Shown one piece after another: positions 11,769 to 23,691 of a DNA stretch of 64,000 bases (the stretch's first letter is position 1; each line of letters opens with the position of its first letter). The notes under the pieces are model-generated. The model saw only the letters and a program-made list of their open reading frames with translations, did no database searches and was not told the DNA's origin. Made by a program: the position numbers and the translations under genes. The stretch spans positions 2,046,001 through 2,110,000 of the forward strand of contig JAVTLE010000014.1 of NCBI GenBank assembly GCA_033439295.1. Reading direction: 5' to 3'. The stretch is from Deuterostichococcus epilithicus. Lineage: Eukaryota > Chlorophyta > Trebouxiophyceae > Prasiolales > Stichococcaceae.

Positions 11769-12810
11769 GACGATGGCTGAGCAGCTGAGCTCGTCCGCAA
11801 CCCGGCACCAAATCAAGAATGCCCTGACAGACCGGCACCAAGTGCCTGAGTGGCGAACTCAAAGACACATTCCCGGCTCCTGCTGCACCGCGTGCAGTGG
11901 CCGCCGGGCTGGCATGAGGGTGCCTGTGGATGTTCAGCAGCCCTGAGGCCTAGCGTCAAGCGCTGCCAGCGCCGCAGCGCGTCAAGAAGGGCACAAGTTG
12001 GCTTGGTGCAGTTCAGGTCTCGGGTGGCTCCAGGCCCATCTGAGGGTGTGTAACGGCTGACAATGGGATGCCAGTAACCTTAGAGCGAGGCGCTCTACAC
12101 AGGCAGGCACCCCTGCGGAGGTAGGATGGCAGCCGCAAGCCTGTCGTTGAGCAGGGCTACACACGATACTGCTTGGGGGTCCAGCGCGACGCAACGGATG
12201 GGGCAAGTCGCAAGTAGCTCAGCTCTGTCACAAGTATTACACGTTGCTTCTCGCTGAGGCCGTCACTGCTCCGCTGAGCCGGAACGTGCCATGCTACGAG
12301 TGCCCCCCATTACTGCATGCGAGTTAGAAGGGACCAATACCCTTCCCTATAGGTAGCATGCAGGGTCATGGCGGGAGAGGCAATTCAGCAAAGCACGCCA
12401 GACCATTGTGCACAGGAGCAGAAGTGGCCTTGACGAAGGGCCCGAAGGCCTAAAAATGTCTGACCGTCCACAATGTGCTTGATCGCCCTGCGCAAACAAG
12501 ACTGCATAGGTACTTCTGCAGTTTCCCCTCCCGTGCTACCCCGCCAAAACCCTGAGCGAACGAGACTCAATCTGCTGCTGCGGCTCCCGGAAATGTACAG
12601 AGGTCTGCTGCCACACCATGCTCCAGGACGCCAATCGAACACGAGATGATAGCCTTTCGAGATCCGACCATGAGGCGCGACGTGCCGCGTGTACGCCCCA
12701 GCGGCCAAATGCGCCGCGTTCCCATTTGGCCCGCTGGACGATGTATGTTCCTCCGACTCATCCGCCCGCCCCACGAGGACTTCGACATGGGGCTGCAGGG
12801 CGGGCTGTAG
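11769..12810. other. Intergenic region between WNK and MAP3K genes
   Basis: About 1 kb with no protein-like reading frame. It holds the WNK 5' flank and the MAP3K 3' UTR. A minus-strand TGTAA at 12237-12241 lies about 570 nt after the MAP3K stop and is a candidate poly(A) signal. Confidence 0.45.
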
Positions 12811-15800
12811 TCAGTCGGAGGCCTGCAATGCGCCTGATTCGGCGGCGAATGGCGACACCCCTGCTGCGCTGCTGGGCGATGTGCTCGCGGCTGGTGCCTC
12901 GGCATCAGGTGCGGGTGCCAGCGCCGCCGCCGCCGCATCGGCCGGGCCAGCCGCAGTTGGGACTTGCGCGTCAGCCTGCTGCGGGGCGGGCTGCTGCTGC
13001 TCCTGCTGCTGCTCTGGCGGTGTCGCGGCGTCATTGGCGGCGGGCGCGCCCTGCGGCACAGACGCGGTGCTGGTGGGCGCCGACGCGACGCTGCCGCTGG
13101 CCGTGCTGCTGGGGCGCCGCCGCGGCATCTTGCCGCGCACCTCCGACGCCATGGCCTGCAGCTCCTTGACGATGGCATCGAAGGAGGGACGCTGCGAGGG
13201 GCGCTCGCACCAGCAGCGCTCCAGCAGGGCGCGGTAGCCGGGTGCCGGCTCGCTCGCCGCCAGAACCTGCATTTCCAGCGGAATGCAAAACATCAATTCC
13301 TGCAGCAGGAAGCAGCCTCGGAGGGCGCACACGTTCACGCCGTGTTCACAGCATCGCTGCACCATTGAGCTCGTGTCATATATGAGCAGTCAGATAGGAG
13401 TTGGCGGACGGAGTGTTGCAAGGGGGGCTCGCCTGCGCGGCGTCCCAGTCGGCGGAGCCGGGCAGCGGCGGCCGCATCGCCTGCCCCGCAGACGTCATCT
13501 GGTGCAGCAGCGCATGGTAGTTGAGCCCCTCGAAGGGCTCCCGCCCCGTCCACAGTTCCCAGAGCACGATGCCGTACGAGTAGACGTCCACCTGCGGGCG
13601 GTTGTGCGGCGGCGGGGTCAGGTAGGCAAGTCAAGGACACCAGAGGGGGCCAGATCTCTCGCACTGGCTTGATGGTGCGGTGCATGCAGGGCACTTTGTG
13701 CAGACCCACACCAACTACCAGGACAGGCCCTGATTTACTTCCTGTGCATGTGCCTAAGCCATGGGAGATCGGTCTGCAGCGGGTGTCCTGGCACAAGCAA
13801 GGCACACCTTCTCCGTCACAGCCTCGGGCGACTTGATGATCTCGGGGGCAATCCAGGGCAGGGTGCCACGAGAGGACGACACACCGCTGACGTACGTCTG
13901 CTGCTTCTGCTTCGACAGCCCGAAGTCGGCCACCTGACCGGGCAGCAGATGGTCCGTCAGCGCCAGGTCGAGCTGCAGCGTGGGTGCTGGATGTTGGCTC
14001 CTGTCACTCCTCCAAACGGTGCTGCCAAGCAGGCTTGTGCCTCTTGATGAGCTCGGTGGCAGGGGAACTCGACTTGACCATGGAGCCTGGACGGAGCTGC
14101 TGGGGTCTCTTAGCAAAGGCACCTTGCAGATGACGCGCCGGTCGCGATGGCCCAGCAGCAGGTTGGCGCTCTTCATGTCGAAGTGCACGATGCCCTTAGA
14201 ATGCAAGTACTCCATGCCCTGCACACCATGTCGAAACACACAAGATCAAACAGAGCCTGTTGCGCGTTGCTCCGCTCCCTTCATGCAGAGTCGGCAGCAC
14301 TACTGCGGGCCTGGTCCCAGTCAGCAGCCCATTGACAGATCGCACAGGGCCGGCAGGAGGCGGATGCATGCTGTTGACATGCTGGACGGCATGCGAAAAA
14401 AGTGTGGCAGCCCGCGACAGGTCGCAAGCGCGGCAGCAAACGTACCTTGGCAGCGTCCAGGGCGATGAGCAGGCGGGTGAGGCTGCCCTGCACCATCTCC
14501 AGGCGCCGCGACAGCGCACCGCGCAGCGACCCGCCGCTCATGAACTCCGTCACAATTGCCGGCGGCCGCACCTGCATGACAGTGTTATTAAGATTGAGAC
14601 AGGTTTGGCACTGCTGCTCTGCACTCAAAACTTGCTGCAAATTTGCTCCTGCAAGCTGGTCGACAACAGTGGCGGGTCCCAGCTGGCAAGCTGGCAACCA
14701 GACACCACCCAAAAGCACAGAATGCAAGCCGAAAAACACCCTGGCGCACAGCACGCCACAGGGCACACAGCTGGTGGCCGCTCTTCATGCCGGGCAGTCA
14801 GCGTGCTGCTCATGCTGCTCCCATGCAAGAGCTCGATGTGTTATCGTAAGCTGATGTCCGGATGCCGCGGCGACGGCGCATGCATGCTTGAAGCTCGTTG
14901 TGCCATGCAAGTTTGTCACTCCAGTGGGCCGCCGGCGCACCTGGCCCGGACCCTGGGGCGTGGCGGCGGGCCGCGCCGGCTCCCGGTTATCTGGCCCCTC
15001 CTCGCCAGGCTCGTCGTCGGAGTTGTGGCGTTCCATCGGCGGCACCACCACGCCGTACACGAACACCACATTCGGATGCCGCAGGCTGCAGCATCAACGG
15101 TTGCAGTGTCATGACACGCAGAACACCAAGGCGAAGGAGCCTGCTGCGCCTGCCCACTCGCGTGCTGGTGAGTGTGCTGGTCCTGGACCAGTGGTGCGCC
15201 CAGTGGACTGATGTGGCATTCCGTGCAACTGCACGCATGCACATGTGCTCCTGCTCGTGCACGCGCTGCTGCAGGGCCGAGTAGGTGGCCGATCAGTGCA
15301 GAAGAAGGTGGTCAACCGCATGAGCACACACTCGTCAGAAGGCAGCTGCACGAAGTGAAGCAGGCACCACCTGCCGAGGATGTCGGCCTCCTTGACCAGG
15401 TCTGCCACGGCGGCGGCGTTCTGCATGTCGCCGCCGCCGAAGATGAGGCCCGGGTTCAGGCACTTGACCGCCGCATCGCAGCCGCGCCACTTGGCCAGGT
15501 AAACCTCTGGAGCGCACAGAACAAAGCAATTAAGCTGGTGCTCTGCCAGATGCAGGCCTGCAGCATGATTCGCTGGCAGGTTGTTCGGCTGACCCATGCG
15601 GCTCAACGAGAGCCGAGTTGATAGTGCAAGACCACTATAAACCAGGACCACTCTGACTGCAATGTGTCGCACAGTGTCCTGCCCTGGAGCACGCGTCCAC
15701 CACTCCGAGCCTCCGTGACAAGACGGCATCATGTTGGTTCTGGAGCCGCGCTGCAGACGCCGAAACAATAAAAGACTGACCGCCGTAGCCGCCGGCGCCC

Positions 15801-18183
15801 AGGAACTTGACAAGCTGCAGCTCGTCGGGCTTGATGACCTCCATGCGCTCCGCCAGCGCCTCAAAGCCCTGCGTCCGCGGCGACGCCATCGCCGACGCCG
15901 TCGCCGAGGAGTTGGACATGCCGCCCAGCGAGTTGGCTGCAGCGCAGGAGTTGAGTGAATGGTGGTGAGGGTGTTTGTCATCGGAAGCATGGTCTGGGAC
16001 GCGGTCTGAGACACAGTATGAGACCCACTGCTGAAGGGCTGGGGCACCCCCGCATGCGCGGGGCACAAGGCAGCCGGATCGGAAGGGGAGCTGCTGGCGT
16101 GCGGGCTGTGCAAGCATGCAACGCTGTGACTTGCAGGCACCGGTGAGTGTGCTATCGTCACTGGCGGTGCATGCAACGCACCAGAGTGGCGCTGCGTTGC
16201 GTCCTGCGATTCAGACGAGTGCCGTAATTGCATCGACGACTGCTCGCTGTCCTGTGAAGGGCGCGGCGGGTTGGCGTCGCGCCACTGCACAAAGATGTGC
16301 AGGCGACCCGGCGTTGACCCCGGCGGCGCCGCCGCGGCCGCCTCCCGCCACTCCTCCAGCATCAGTGCCACATCCTCATCGTCCACCACGTCCACGTACA
16401 CCGTAGGATCGGAAGGCAGCTGGAATTTCATTGCCCGCACCTGCACGCCCTGCCAGCAGCGCGGGTCACGACTTGTGGACGGCTCCCTGGCACAGCCAGT
16501 GCCGCACCGCGGTCAAACATTTGCTAAGGGACAGCTTGTCTCAAGGCACAACAGCTTGAACAGCTCGGACGCGGCACCCGGCGGGCTGCGTGCCCCGGCC
16601 TCGGTTCGTCCCGCCGCAGCGGCTGGAGCCCCCCTTTTCCCCTTCCGATGCCTCCCTGCACGCCTGCCCGCCCCTGGTTCCAGATGCCAGCGTGAAGGAA
16701 GGAAGCCGCCTCACCCAGAAGCCCGCGCCTGGCCGAGGCCGCTGGAGCTGGCAGAGGTGATGCTGCCGCCAACAACGCACAGGAAACGCCCTTGAGGAAC
16801 CCCTGGGAACGCCAGGCGGGAGGCGCGCGCCTGGCCGAGGCCGATTGAGGAGGCGGAGGTGATGCTGCCGCCGGCGACGCGGTCCAGCGAGTCCAAAAGG
16901 TCCTGGAATACGGCCTGCCCGGGCAGTGACACCAGCCGTGTCTCCCCGCCCTGGTAATCCAACCCGCCGTCGGTGCCCGGCTTCTTCACGAAGCAACCGC
17001 CCGCGCTGATGACCACCTTCAACTGCAAGGAGCACGCGTAGGACAGTTGGTGCCCTGGAATGCTGTCGGTAGTGCATCTGTCGATGATGTGGAAGGAACG
17101 AGCTGCCCAGCAGATCTGGGGCGGGCAACAGCAATGGAGATGTGCAGCACAGCAAGCTGCAGGCGCTGCTTCTGCGGCGTCTGTGGACGCGGAGTCAGGC
17201 GCAGCATGCAGGTCCAGGGACAGGGCACCAGCACACCTTTGCGGCCCGCGGCCGCGCGAGCGGAATGGCCGGTCCCGCGATGGGCGGCGCCCCATTCAAG
17301 CTGCCGAGCCCGCTTCCCGCGAGGGAGGGAGCTGTCCCTGACGACAGCACGCTGCCGGCACCACCAGCGCCCATTGCCCCCATCCCCGTCGTCGGCGGAA
17401 GCCCGCCAAAGCCACCTATATAACCTTTCGGTCAGCACCAGGCGTTGCCAGTTTGCACGCTAGGCAGGGTAGAACTGTCTCTCCATGTGCACTGTCTCTC
17501 CGTGTGCTCGGAGGCACAAGGTTCCCAGCACAAGCTGGAGCATACAGGCCGATAAAACATGCAAGGAAGAATGTCAGCCGGAAAAACCTCACTCGTCAGG
17601 GGTGACTGGGCGGCGGCGAGGCGCAACGCGAGCTGCTGCGAGGCCAGGTGCTGCCGCGCCGCCTGCTGCGCCTGCGCCAGCAGCGCCGGCGTCTGCACAC
17701 CGCCCGCCGCCGCCACGAGGGCGGACTCGAACTGCGCCGTGAGTGCGTTGAGCTCCAGCGTCTGCTGCGCGCCAGCCGCGCCCGGCGGCAGGCCCGCCGA
17801 ATGTGGCATGCCGACGCCCATGCCGAGGTTGGCGGCGCCGCCCGTCAGCAGCATCGGGTGGCTGAGTGGGGCGAACCCGGGGAAGCCGCCGCCGACCGGC
17901 ATGCCGCCGAGCGCCGTGCCGGGGTAGCCGCCGGAGGCCCCCGGCATGCCGCCGACGGCGCCCGGAAAGCCGCCGCCACCGGCGGTCGGGAAGCCGGCGC
18001 TGGCGACCGACATGCCGCTGGTGGGCAACGAGCCGCCTCCGACGACGCTGCCGGGCGGGCTGGGAATGTCGGTGCTGTGCAGCGAGCTAGTGGCGGTGCC
18101 GCCCTGCGCGCCGCCGCTGCCGCTGGCCTGCGCAATCATGGCGACGCGCTCCAGCTGCTGCGCTGTCAGCTGCTGCTGCAGCG

Positions 18184-18220
<37 letters not shown>

Positions 18221-18398
18221 GTGCGCCTGCACTGCCTGGTGCTGGCTGAAGGCTGCCGCCTGCTGCTGCTGATGCTGCTGGTGCTGCTGCTGTTGCAGCT
18301 GCATCTGCTGCACGAGCGCCGCCTGCTGCAGCTGCTGTGAGACGTGCTGCTGGCTGGCAGCCGCGTGCGCGGCAGCCAGCTGCGCGGTCGAGCCCGGC

Positions 18399-18459
<61 letters not shown>

Positions 18460-19471
18460 GGCTCGGCTGCATGCCGCCAAAGCCGGCGAGCACCGCGCTC
18501 GTCGGCGACAGCTGGGAAGGCCCGGCAATCTGCCCCGGCGGGCTGCTGCTCAGAGCGTGCTGCGCATGTTGGGCCTGCTGCTGCAGACTCGCGTTCAGCT
18601 GCTCGCTGACCGCAAGCTGCGCCTGCAGTTTTGCCGTCAGCTGCTCGTTCGCAAGCTGCTGCTGCTGCAGGTGCGCCGCCGACAGCGGCTCTAGCTGCTG
18701 CTGCTGCTGTTGCGGCTGCTGATGTTGCTGGAAGGGATGCTGGTGCTGCGGCGGCTGAAAATTGGCCTGCAGCTGCTCGCTGGTCAGCGGCTGGCTCGCA
18801 GCCGCCAGGTGCTGCTGCATGAGCTGCGCGGGATCTGTGCCGACCGGGGGCGACATGCGCTGCTGCTGACTGCCGCTACCCAGGGTCGCCGCCTGCCGCA
18901 GCAGCGAGTGTGCGGGCACTGGGATTGCTACCGGCATGCCTGTGCGCGGGTCGATCACCGTCTGCATCTGCGGCGGCGCCCGCATCTGCGGCGGCGCCAT
19001 CGGCAGCAGCCCGCCGGCGTGCTGCTGCTGCAGCAGCTGCTGCTGTCCCCCCAGCTGGGCTGCCGCATGCTGCTGCACGTCGCTAGCGGCCAGGCCGCCC
19101 GACAGGAACTGGTGGGGTTCACCAGTGACGAGGCCGCCACCGCCGCCGGAGTTCTGCCCATTGACGCCACCGATGAGAGACGCATTCGAGAGCGAGCTGA
19201 GCGACGGGTGTGGCTGCACCGAGGACGCCTCCACGGTCGACGGCGAGCCGACTTGCAGCTCAGGGCCGCCTGCACCGTCCAGTGAAGCCATTACTGGCGG
19301 CGGCGCTAGCGCTGGCTGATCCAGCGCTGCGGCCTGGCTAGCTGCGAAGAGGAAGGGGCTGTTCGGCGGTGCGGCGCCCGCATTTGCCAGCCCCCAAGCG
19401 AAAGTCTCTGACCCGCTCTGCGTCGGCGACGGCGGCTCGAAGGCTCCCCCGGGAAACGCTCCCTCTGGATT
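12811..19471 (-). CDS. PB1-domain RAF-like MAP kinase kinase kinase with Q-rich N-terminus
   Basis: Large kinase gene, with its first exon(s) upstream of 19471 not found. The first exon seen starts after an acceptor at 19472 with NPEGAFPGGAFEPPSPTQSG, is very Gln-rich, and ends at a GTGAGG donor near 17609. It joins in phase to 17415-17237 (ending PLARPRAAK). The PB1 domain is split by an intron. The first half, from 17022, is LKVVISAGGCFVKK with GGETRLVSLPGQ. The second, near 16440, is RAMKFQLPSDPTVYVDVVDD followed by DVALMLEEW. Kinase: ELQLVKFLGAGGYG (about 15790), KWRGCDAAVKCLNPG (about 15490), AIVTEFMSGGSLRGAL (about 14540), GIVHFDMKSANLLLGH (about 14170), VADFGLSKQKQQ (about 13920), GTLPWIAPEII (about 13850), VYSYGIVLWELWTGREPFEG (about 13560) and RCWCERPSQRPSF (about 13200). 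The stop is at 12811-12813. The HFD loop and PB1 domain fit the plant B-group RAF/PB1 kinases. PB1 suggests partner binding, but the stimulus is unknown. Confidence 0.9.
16721..16872 (-). repeat. In-frame tandem duplication inside the PB1-kinase gene
   Basis: Two copies of a roughly 50-bp unit, at 16721-16770 and 16820-16872, are offset by 102 bp (34 codons). Both read GGSITSAS followed by GLGQARAS in the same minus-strand frame. The copy nearer the 3' end is followed by a GTGAGG donor-like site. That site would leave phase 2, whereas the obvious acceptor before the next PB1 exon is phase 0. So either the second copy is intronic or another acceptor is used. Confidence 0.7.
18405..18465 (-). 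repeat. CAG/CTG trinucleotide tract encoding polyglutamine
   Basis: Near-perfect CTG repeat on the plus strand (CAG on the coding strand), giving about 20 consecutive Gln, broken by one CAA and ending in a His. A second, shorter tract lies at about 18180-18220. Both are inside the N-terminal Q-rich exon of the PB1 kinase and are length-variable by nature. Confidence 0.85.
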
Positions 19472-21013
19472 CTGCGTGCATTGCAGGACAGGGTGTCAGC
19501 GGAGTAGCCCTTGCGATGAGCATGCCTCGTTGCTGCGCCAGACGGCGTGCGATCTGCTGTAGTTTGCAACAGCGAAGGCCCCCCATCAGGTACGTCTTGC
19601 GATCACAGTGCAACAGGTCGCCGTGTGCCTGCGGAACGGATGAGTGACGCCACATGCGATGCGTTTTCTGAGATCCGTATCCACATCAGGCTGCCCCAGT
19701 CCACGCTGCAGCCGGCAGCAAGGCTCATCAGCGTTGTAGCCCGCCGATAAGTCTGAGCAGCTGCTGAGGCAGCTGCAGCCGCGCCTGCTCCGGCGAAAGG
19801 ACGGCAGAGAGAGCCGTTCACGCGCGGAGATCACAGGTACGGCAGACACAGCCCGTTCGCAGCCGGCTCGCCTGAGGGCAGCCGGGTGGCTCTGCAAGAA
19901 CGGTGTGTCAGCGACCTTCGGGCCGCGGGTGCATGACAGCTTGCCTGCGCTGGTCGGGCCGCTGAGGGAGTGGCTGACTGGGACGTTGCCATGCAACACG
20001 CAGCAGCCCGCTCCTAGCTGGCCAGCGTCCTGCACGCTCCACCCGGGGGGTCCCGATTCCAAGACCCACCGAGGGCCAGCGCTCCTGCGTATGAGCGATT
20101 CCACACGACGGCGGAATGCTGGCTCTGCAAGTGGTGACTTTCTGCACGCGATCGAAGCACGAGACGTGCAGTTGCCCCGGCTGCCAGGATGAAAAGCGCT
20201 CTTGATGTACGGCTTTGCGTTCTTGGGTACCCTGGACAACGCGCAAATGAGCCGACAAGCACCTCTAAGGCTTGGCTGCCGCTGCCACTGTCATCGTCCG
20301 TTCGTATCCGCGCTGTTGCCCGTCAACCAGCCCGGGCGAATTTGACTGGCAACTTGCAGCCGGGGAGAAAGCAAGGCTGAGACGAGGTCACTCGCGCCAG
20401 AAAGCGACACGCTTTGCCCAGCTTTGCCTTGCCTTTCATCGATTCCAGCTGTCAAACCCTTCCTCCTGCCTGTTGATTTTGCACAGACAGTGCACACCAC
20501 AGGAGGCGGTTGCGCTGTACGTGCTTGCAGTTGCTGCCGCTACTGCTGCTTCCGCAACCAGGCAGCCAGCGCACACAGGGGCGTTCGAACCGTGTGTAGC
20601 GGACCCCAGGCGGCATGATGGGCGAGTCTGCATTATGCCGGGGGAACAATGTCTACCAGCTTCAACATGCGCCACGCCACAAGCGCATTGGCCATGTCGG
20701 GCAAAATGCGCCTGCGAATGTGAACCACCACATTGGGCAGGGCGACGCTCAAGAAATTGAGCGGCTCTTCCGATTGCAGTTAACTGCGACAAAGATGCAG
20801 ATGAGCCATCTTCCAACCATCGTGCACGCAGAGTCAACACAGCCAGTTGCGCACCTGCCGCGGGCTGTGAGGCAACCTTATGCAAAACCGCCAAGTCACG
20901 CTTGTAGCTGTCTATTAGTTCCCGGCGATGCCCGATCTCAAAACCCACTCGTAAACCAGCCTGTGATACACACCGAGCACAGTGCACAGGCTGGTGCATC
21001 CAGGATGTGGTGT
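19472..21013. other. 5' flank of MAP3K and 3' flank of mitochondrial carrier
   Basis: The acceptor at 19472 means at least one further MAP3K exon should lie in this 1.5-kb stretch. No ORF here carries a recognisable motif, so the start was not assigned. No repeat or RNA gene was seen. Confidence 0.4.
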
Positions 21014-23191
21014 TTATGAGGGATCATAATTGCAGTGCGCCATTGCGGGAAGGACCAGATCGCACCACTGGGCAGCGTTTGCAGGAAAAGCTCTCGCCAG
21101 GACAGTCCCAAGCCCGATGTACATCCCTCGTGGCCCTCCTGCATGCACCACTCACGGACCTTGCTTGATTCCATAAGCATCGAGCTCTGGATATGCGCCA
21201 GAACGCAGCTGCAGTACTGTGCTGTTGCAACCTTGGGACGCACGCTCTGCTGCGAAACCTGCAGCTGCTGTCTGGCGTCCCTCCCAAGTGAATTTGCTCA
21301 CTTTCGCTGTGGAGAAGCTTCAGGTTCTGCAGCATGCTGACGTCATGCGGCATGCCTGGCCTTGCGACCTGCAGCCGGGACTTGGCGACGTCGATCGGCA
21401 GCACTGCAGGGCACACGCCGCAGAAAGTCGCAAATGTGGCACCTCGGCCGAAGCGCACTACCGGCACACGAAAAGCTCTGAACAGCGCAAAGCTGACATA
21501 TCGACAACAACATGACAGCATGCAGCACCTGCTGCTGCACGCGACGACACCACCCACTCACCGGCAGCCCACATACCCATCCCTGCGACACCGCCGCACA
21601 CGATGGCTGCCGCAGAGTCCCGCAAGATGGCTGTCAGGCCGAGGGACTGACTCTGCCCCGCCTGCTGCGCCGGCGGCCGCCCAGGGAACTGCCGCCGCAG
21701 TGACTGCACGCGTGCATGACAGAGCTGGTTCGGAGCTGGCATGGAGTCGGATGGTCAACCTCCAGGGGCCAAAGCACGATGCACATCATGCAGCAGCGGA
21801 GACTGCTGGCACAGGTCACATCGGCTCAGAAAGCGGTGTCACCTCGTAGAGTGTGAAGAACATGGCATTCCCAAATGTCTCGCGGCCCAGCGTGCCCGTC
21901 ATGCCTCGACCCAGGCCACGCAGCCCTTCTGTCTTCATGAGGTGCCTCACGCAGTCCACAGGGCCCTTGTGGCTACCCATCTGCATGCGGCACTGCATGG
22001 CACACAGGCACAGTTTCAAGGCGTCAGTGTGCCGCAATCAATTGGGCAGCATTGCAAGCGCCTGCCATCATGCTGCCGCTGCAAATAGACTTGTGATGCA
22101 GCTGCGTATGTGTGGGTCCACAAGAGCACGGCGGCCTGAATGCCTACAGAAAGCCGGGGAAAGCGCCTGCATCGTTCGTACACCTCGTCTGTACACCTTC
22201 ACAAGCTTGGCACACCTTCACAAGCTCGGCTGGAGACAGCACGAAGCTCAGCACGAAGCCAGCGAACCCGGCTGACGCAGCGAATGAGCCAAGGCTGCTC
22301 GTCTGCGGCACTGCACCAGGGCCCTGCACGCTACGGCAACAGCGTCAGTGGTGCATCATGCAGTAGGTTCGTGCGCGGACGGAGCCTCTCCTTCCCCTCC
22401 TCCTCATTCTCAACTCACCTCGAACCAGGTAAGCGACTGCGTGTAAGCTGCGTAGTTTATCCCTGGAGCAGTGCAGAGTCATCAAGTCAGGCTACGATTG
22501 CTGCACTCTCGGTCTCAAAGCTGTGCAATGCCCCTGCCACACCAGGTTACCTGTTTCCACTACACCGCCGACCAGCGGCACGGACAAACCCCTGTACAGA
22601 CCTCGAGCCTGCGCGCAGGCGATGCATGGATGTCTTCATTGTGCTGACAATATGTGCAACCGCAGGCCTGAATGTGCATTCGCAAGTGCAATCACAAACT
22701 TGAACCCGCAGCCGCACACTCACCCCCTCTGTCTTCAGGATGTGTCGGAAGCAGTCATACGGTCCAGCGTAGGTCCCTCTGAGGCTCGCTTGCATGCGGA
22801 CCTTGACGCTGTCGAACGGGTAGCCTGCAGGTAGGTCCATGTGCCGGCCTTGAATCATGCCGCATGCAACTGGGCGGCAGCAACAGCTGCTTGTATTGCT
22901 TGTGCCAAGCAGCTCGCTGGCGCGGGCTTCATTCAGACACTTCATCAGCGGCCGTACACGCACCGGTAAACGTGTTAGCTCCACCTCCCGCTGCGCCCGC
23001 AAATGTTGCCAGGACTGGGCCAGGCCCGGCCGAGGCGGCCGCATGGTGCTCAGACATTTAACGGCAACTGCCTTCGCCAAATGAATGTTGCTGCTTTCCA
23101 GTAGGGTTGCTGCCGTATGAGCTACGATCAAGCGTCGGCTAGCATGCAGTCCCGGATCCCAAACGAGAACATGAACTTGCCGCCGGCGCAC
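21014..23191 (-). CDS. Mitochondrial carrier (SLC25) of ornithine/basic amino acid type, 5' end unresolved
   Basis: Six-helix inner-membrane transporter with the three tandem repeats of the family. Repeat 1: GYPFDSVKVRMQASLRGTYA (22824-22724), then ARGLYRGLSVPLVGGVVETG (about 22600-22550), then GINYAAYTQSLTWFE. Repeat 2: FVLSFVLSPAELVK (about 22220), then CRMQMGSHKGPVDCVRHLMK and GLGRGMTGTLGRETFGNAMF (about 21990-21870). Repeat 3: AAIVCGGVAGMGMWAAG (about 21620), then LPIDVAKSRLQVA (about 21390), and last GMYIGLGTVLARAFPANAA before TAA at 21014-21016. The signatures PFDSVK, PAELVK and PIDVAK fit the ornithine (ORC/ORNT) and plant BAC carriers best, which exchange ornithine, citrulline or arginine. 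Introns fall in consistent phases. The first exon, upstream of the repeat 1 signature, was not recognised, so the 5' limit is a guess. Substrate is inferred. Confidence 0.85.
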
Positions 23192-23691
23192 ATAGCGTTC
23201 AAGCCTGCAGAAAATATGACATCCTACAGCGGCAAGTGTCCATTGCAGTTACGGTGCTGTATTTCAGTATGAAGATAATCTGGCCGTTGTAACGGTGCTG
23301 TGCTGAAAGCCCCTGCACGAGGCTGGGAATGAGGGATCCGAGTTGGAATGGTACTGTCACCGAATGCGGCAGGCGCGCGGCGACTTGGCCGGATTGCAGT
23401 GTAACATTTCACTCACTGACGAAGATTGCGCAAACCAGCATGACATCTGAATGGCTGTGATCACGCATTCCACCTCAGCAAGGAACTGGTATTGCCATTA
23501 TCGCCACAACGCGCTGCCGTCGCCAACGGAGTCTTGCAAACAGACGTGACTCTGTGCAGTAGCACTGCCACAGCTGCTCAACCCGCATATTATGCTCAGG
23601 CGAACCCGTGACATCAGGAGGATGTCGAGCTCATGAGTAGCGCCTCTTGTCGGAATACGTGACTTTCAAGCAGCAACAGGAGGTGGTTACA
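23192..23691. promoter_or_regulatory. Divergent intergenic region (carrier / COG6)
   Basis: About 500 bp between divergent genes. A short minus-strand ORF at 23224-23412 has a basic start (MKCYTAIRPSRRAPAAFG) and could be the missing first carrier exon, but no splice link was found. Confidence 0.35.

Noticed and set aside
18150-18480. Leu/Cys-rich plus-strand ORFs
   Set aside because: They are the CTG-strand translation of the poly-Q exon, not membrane proteins.
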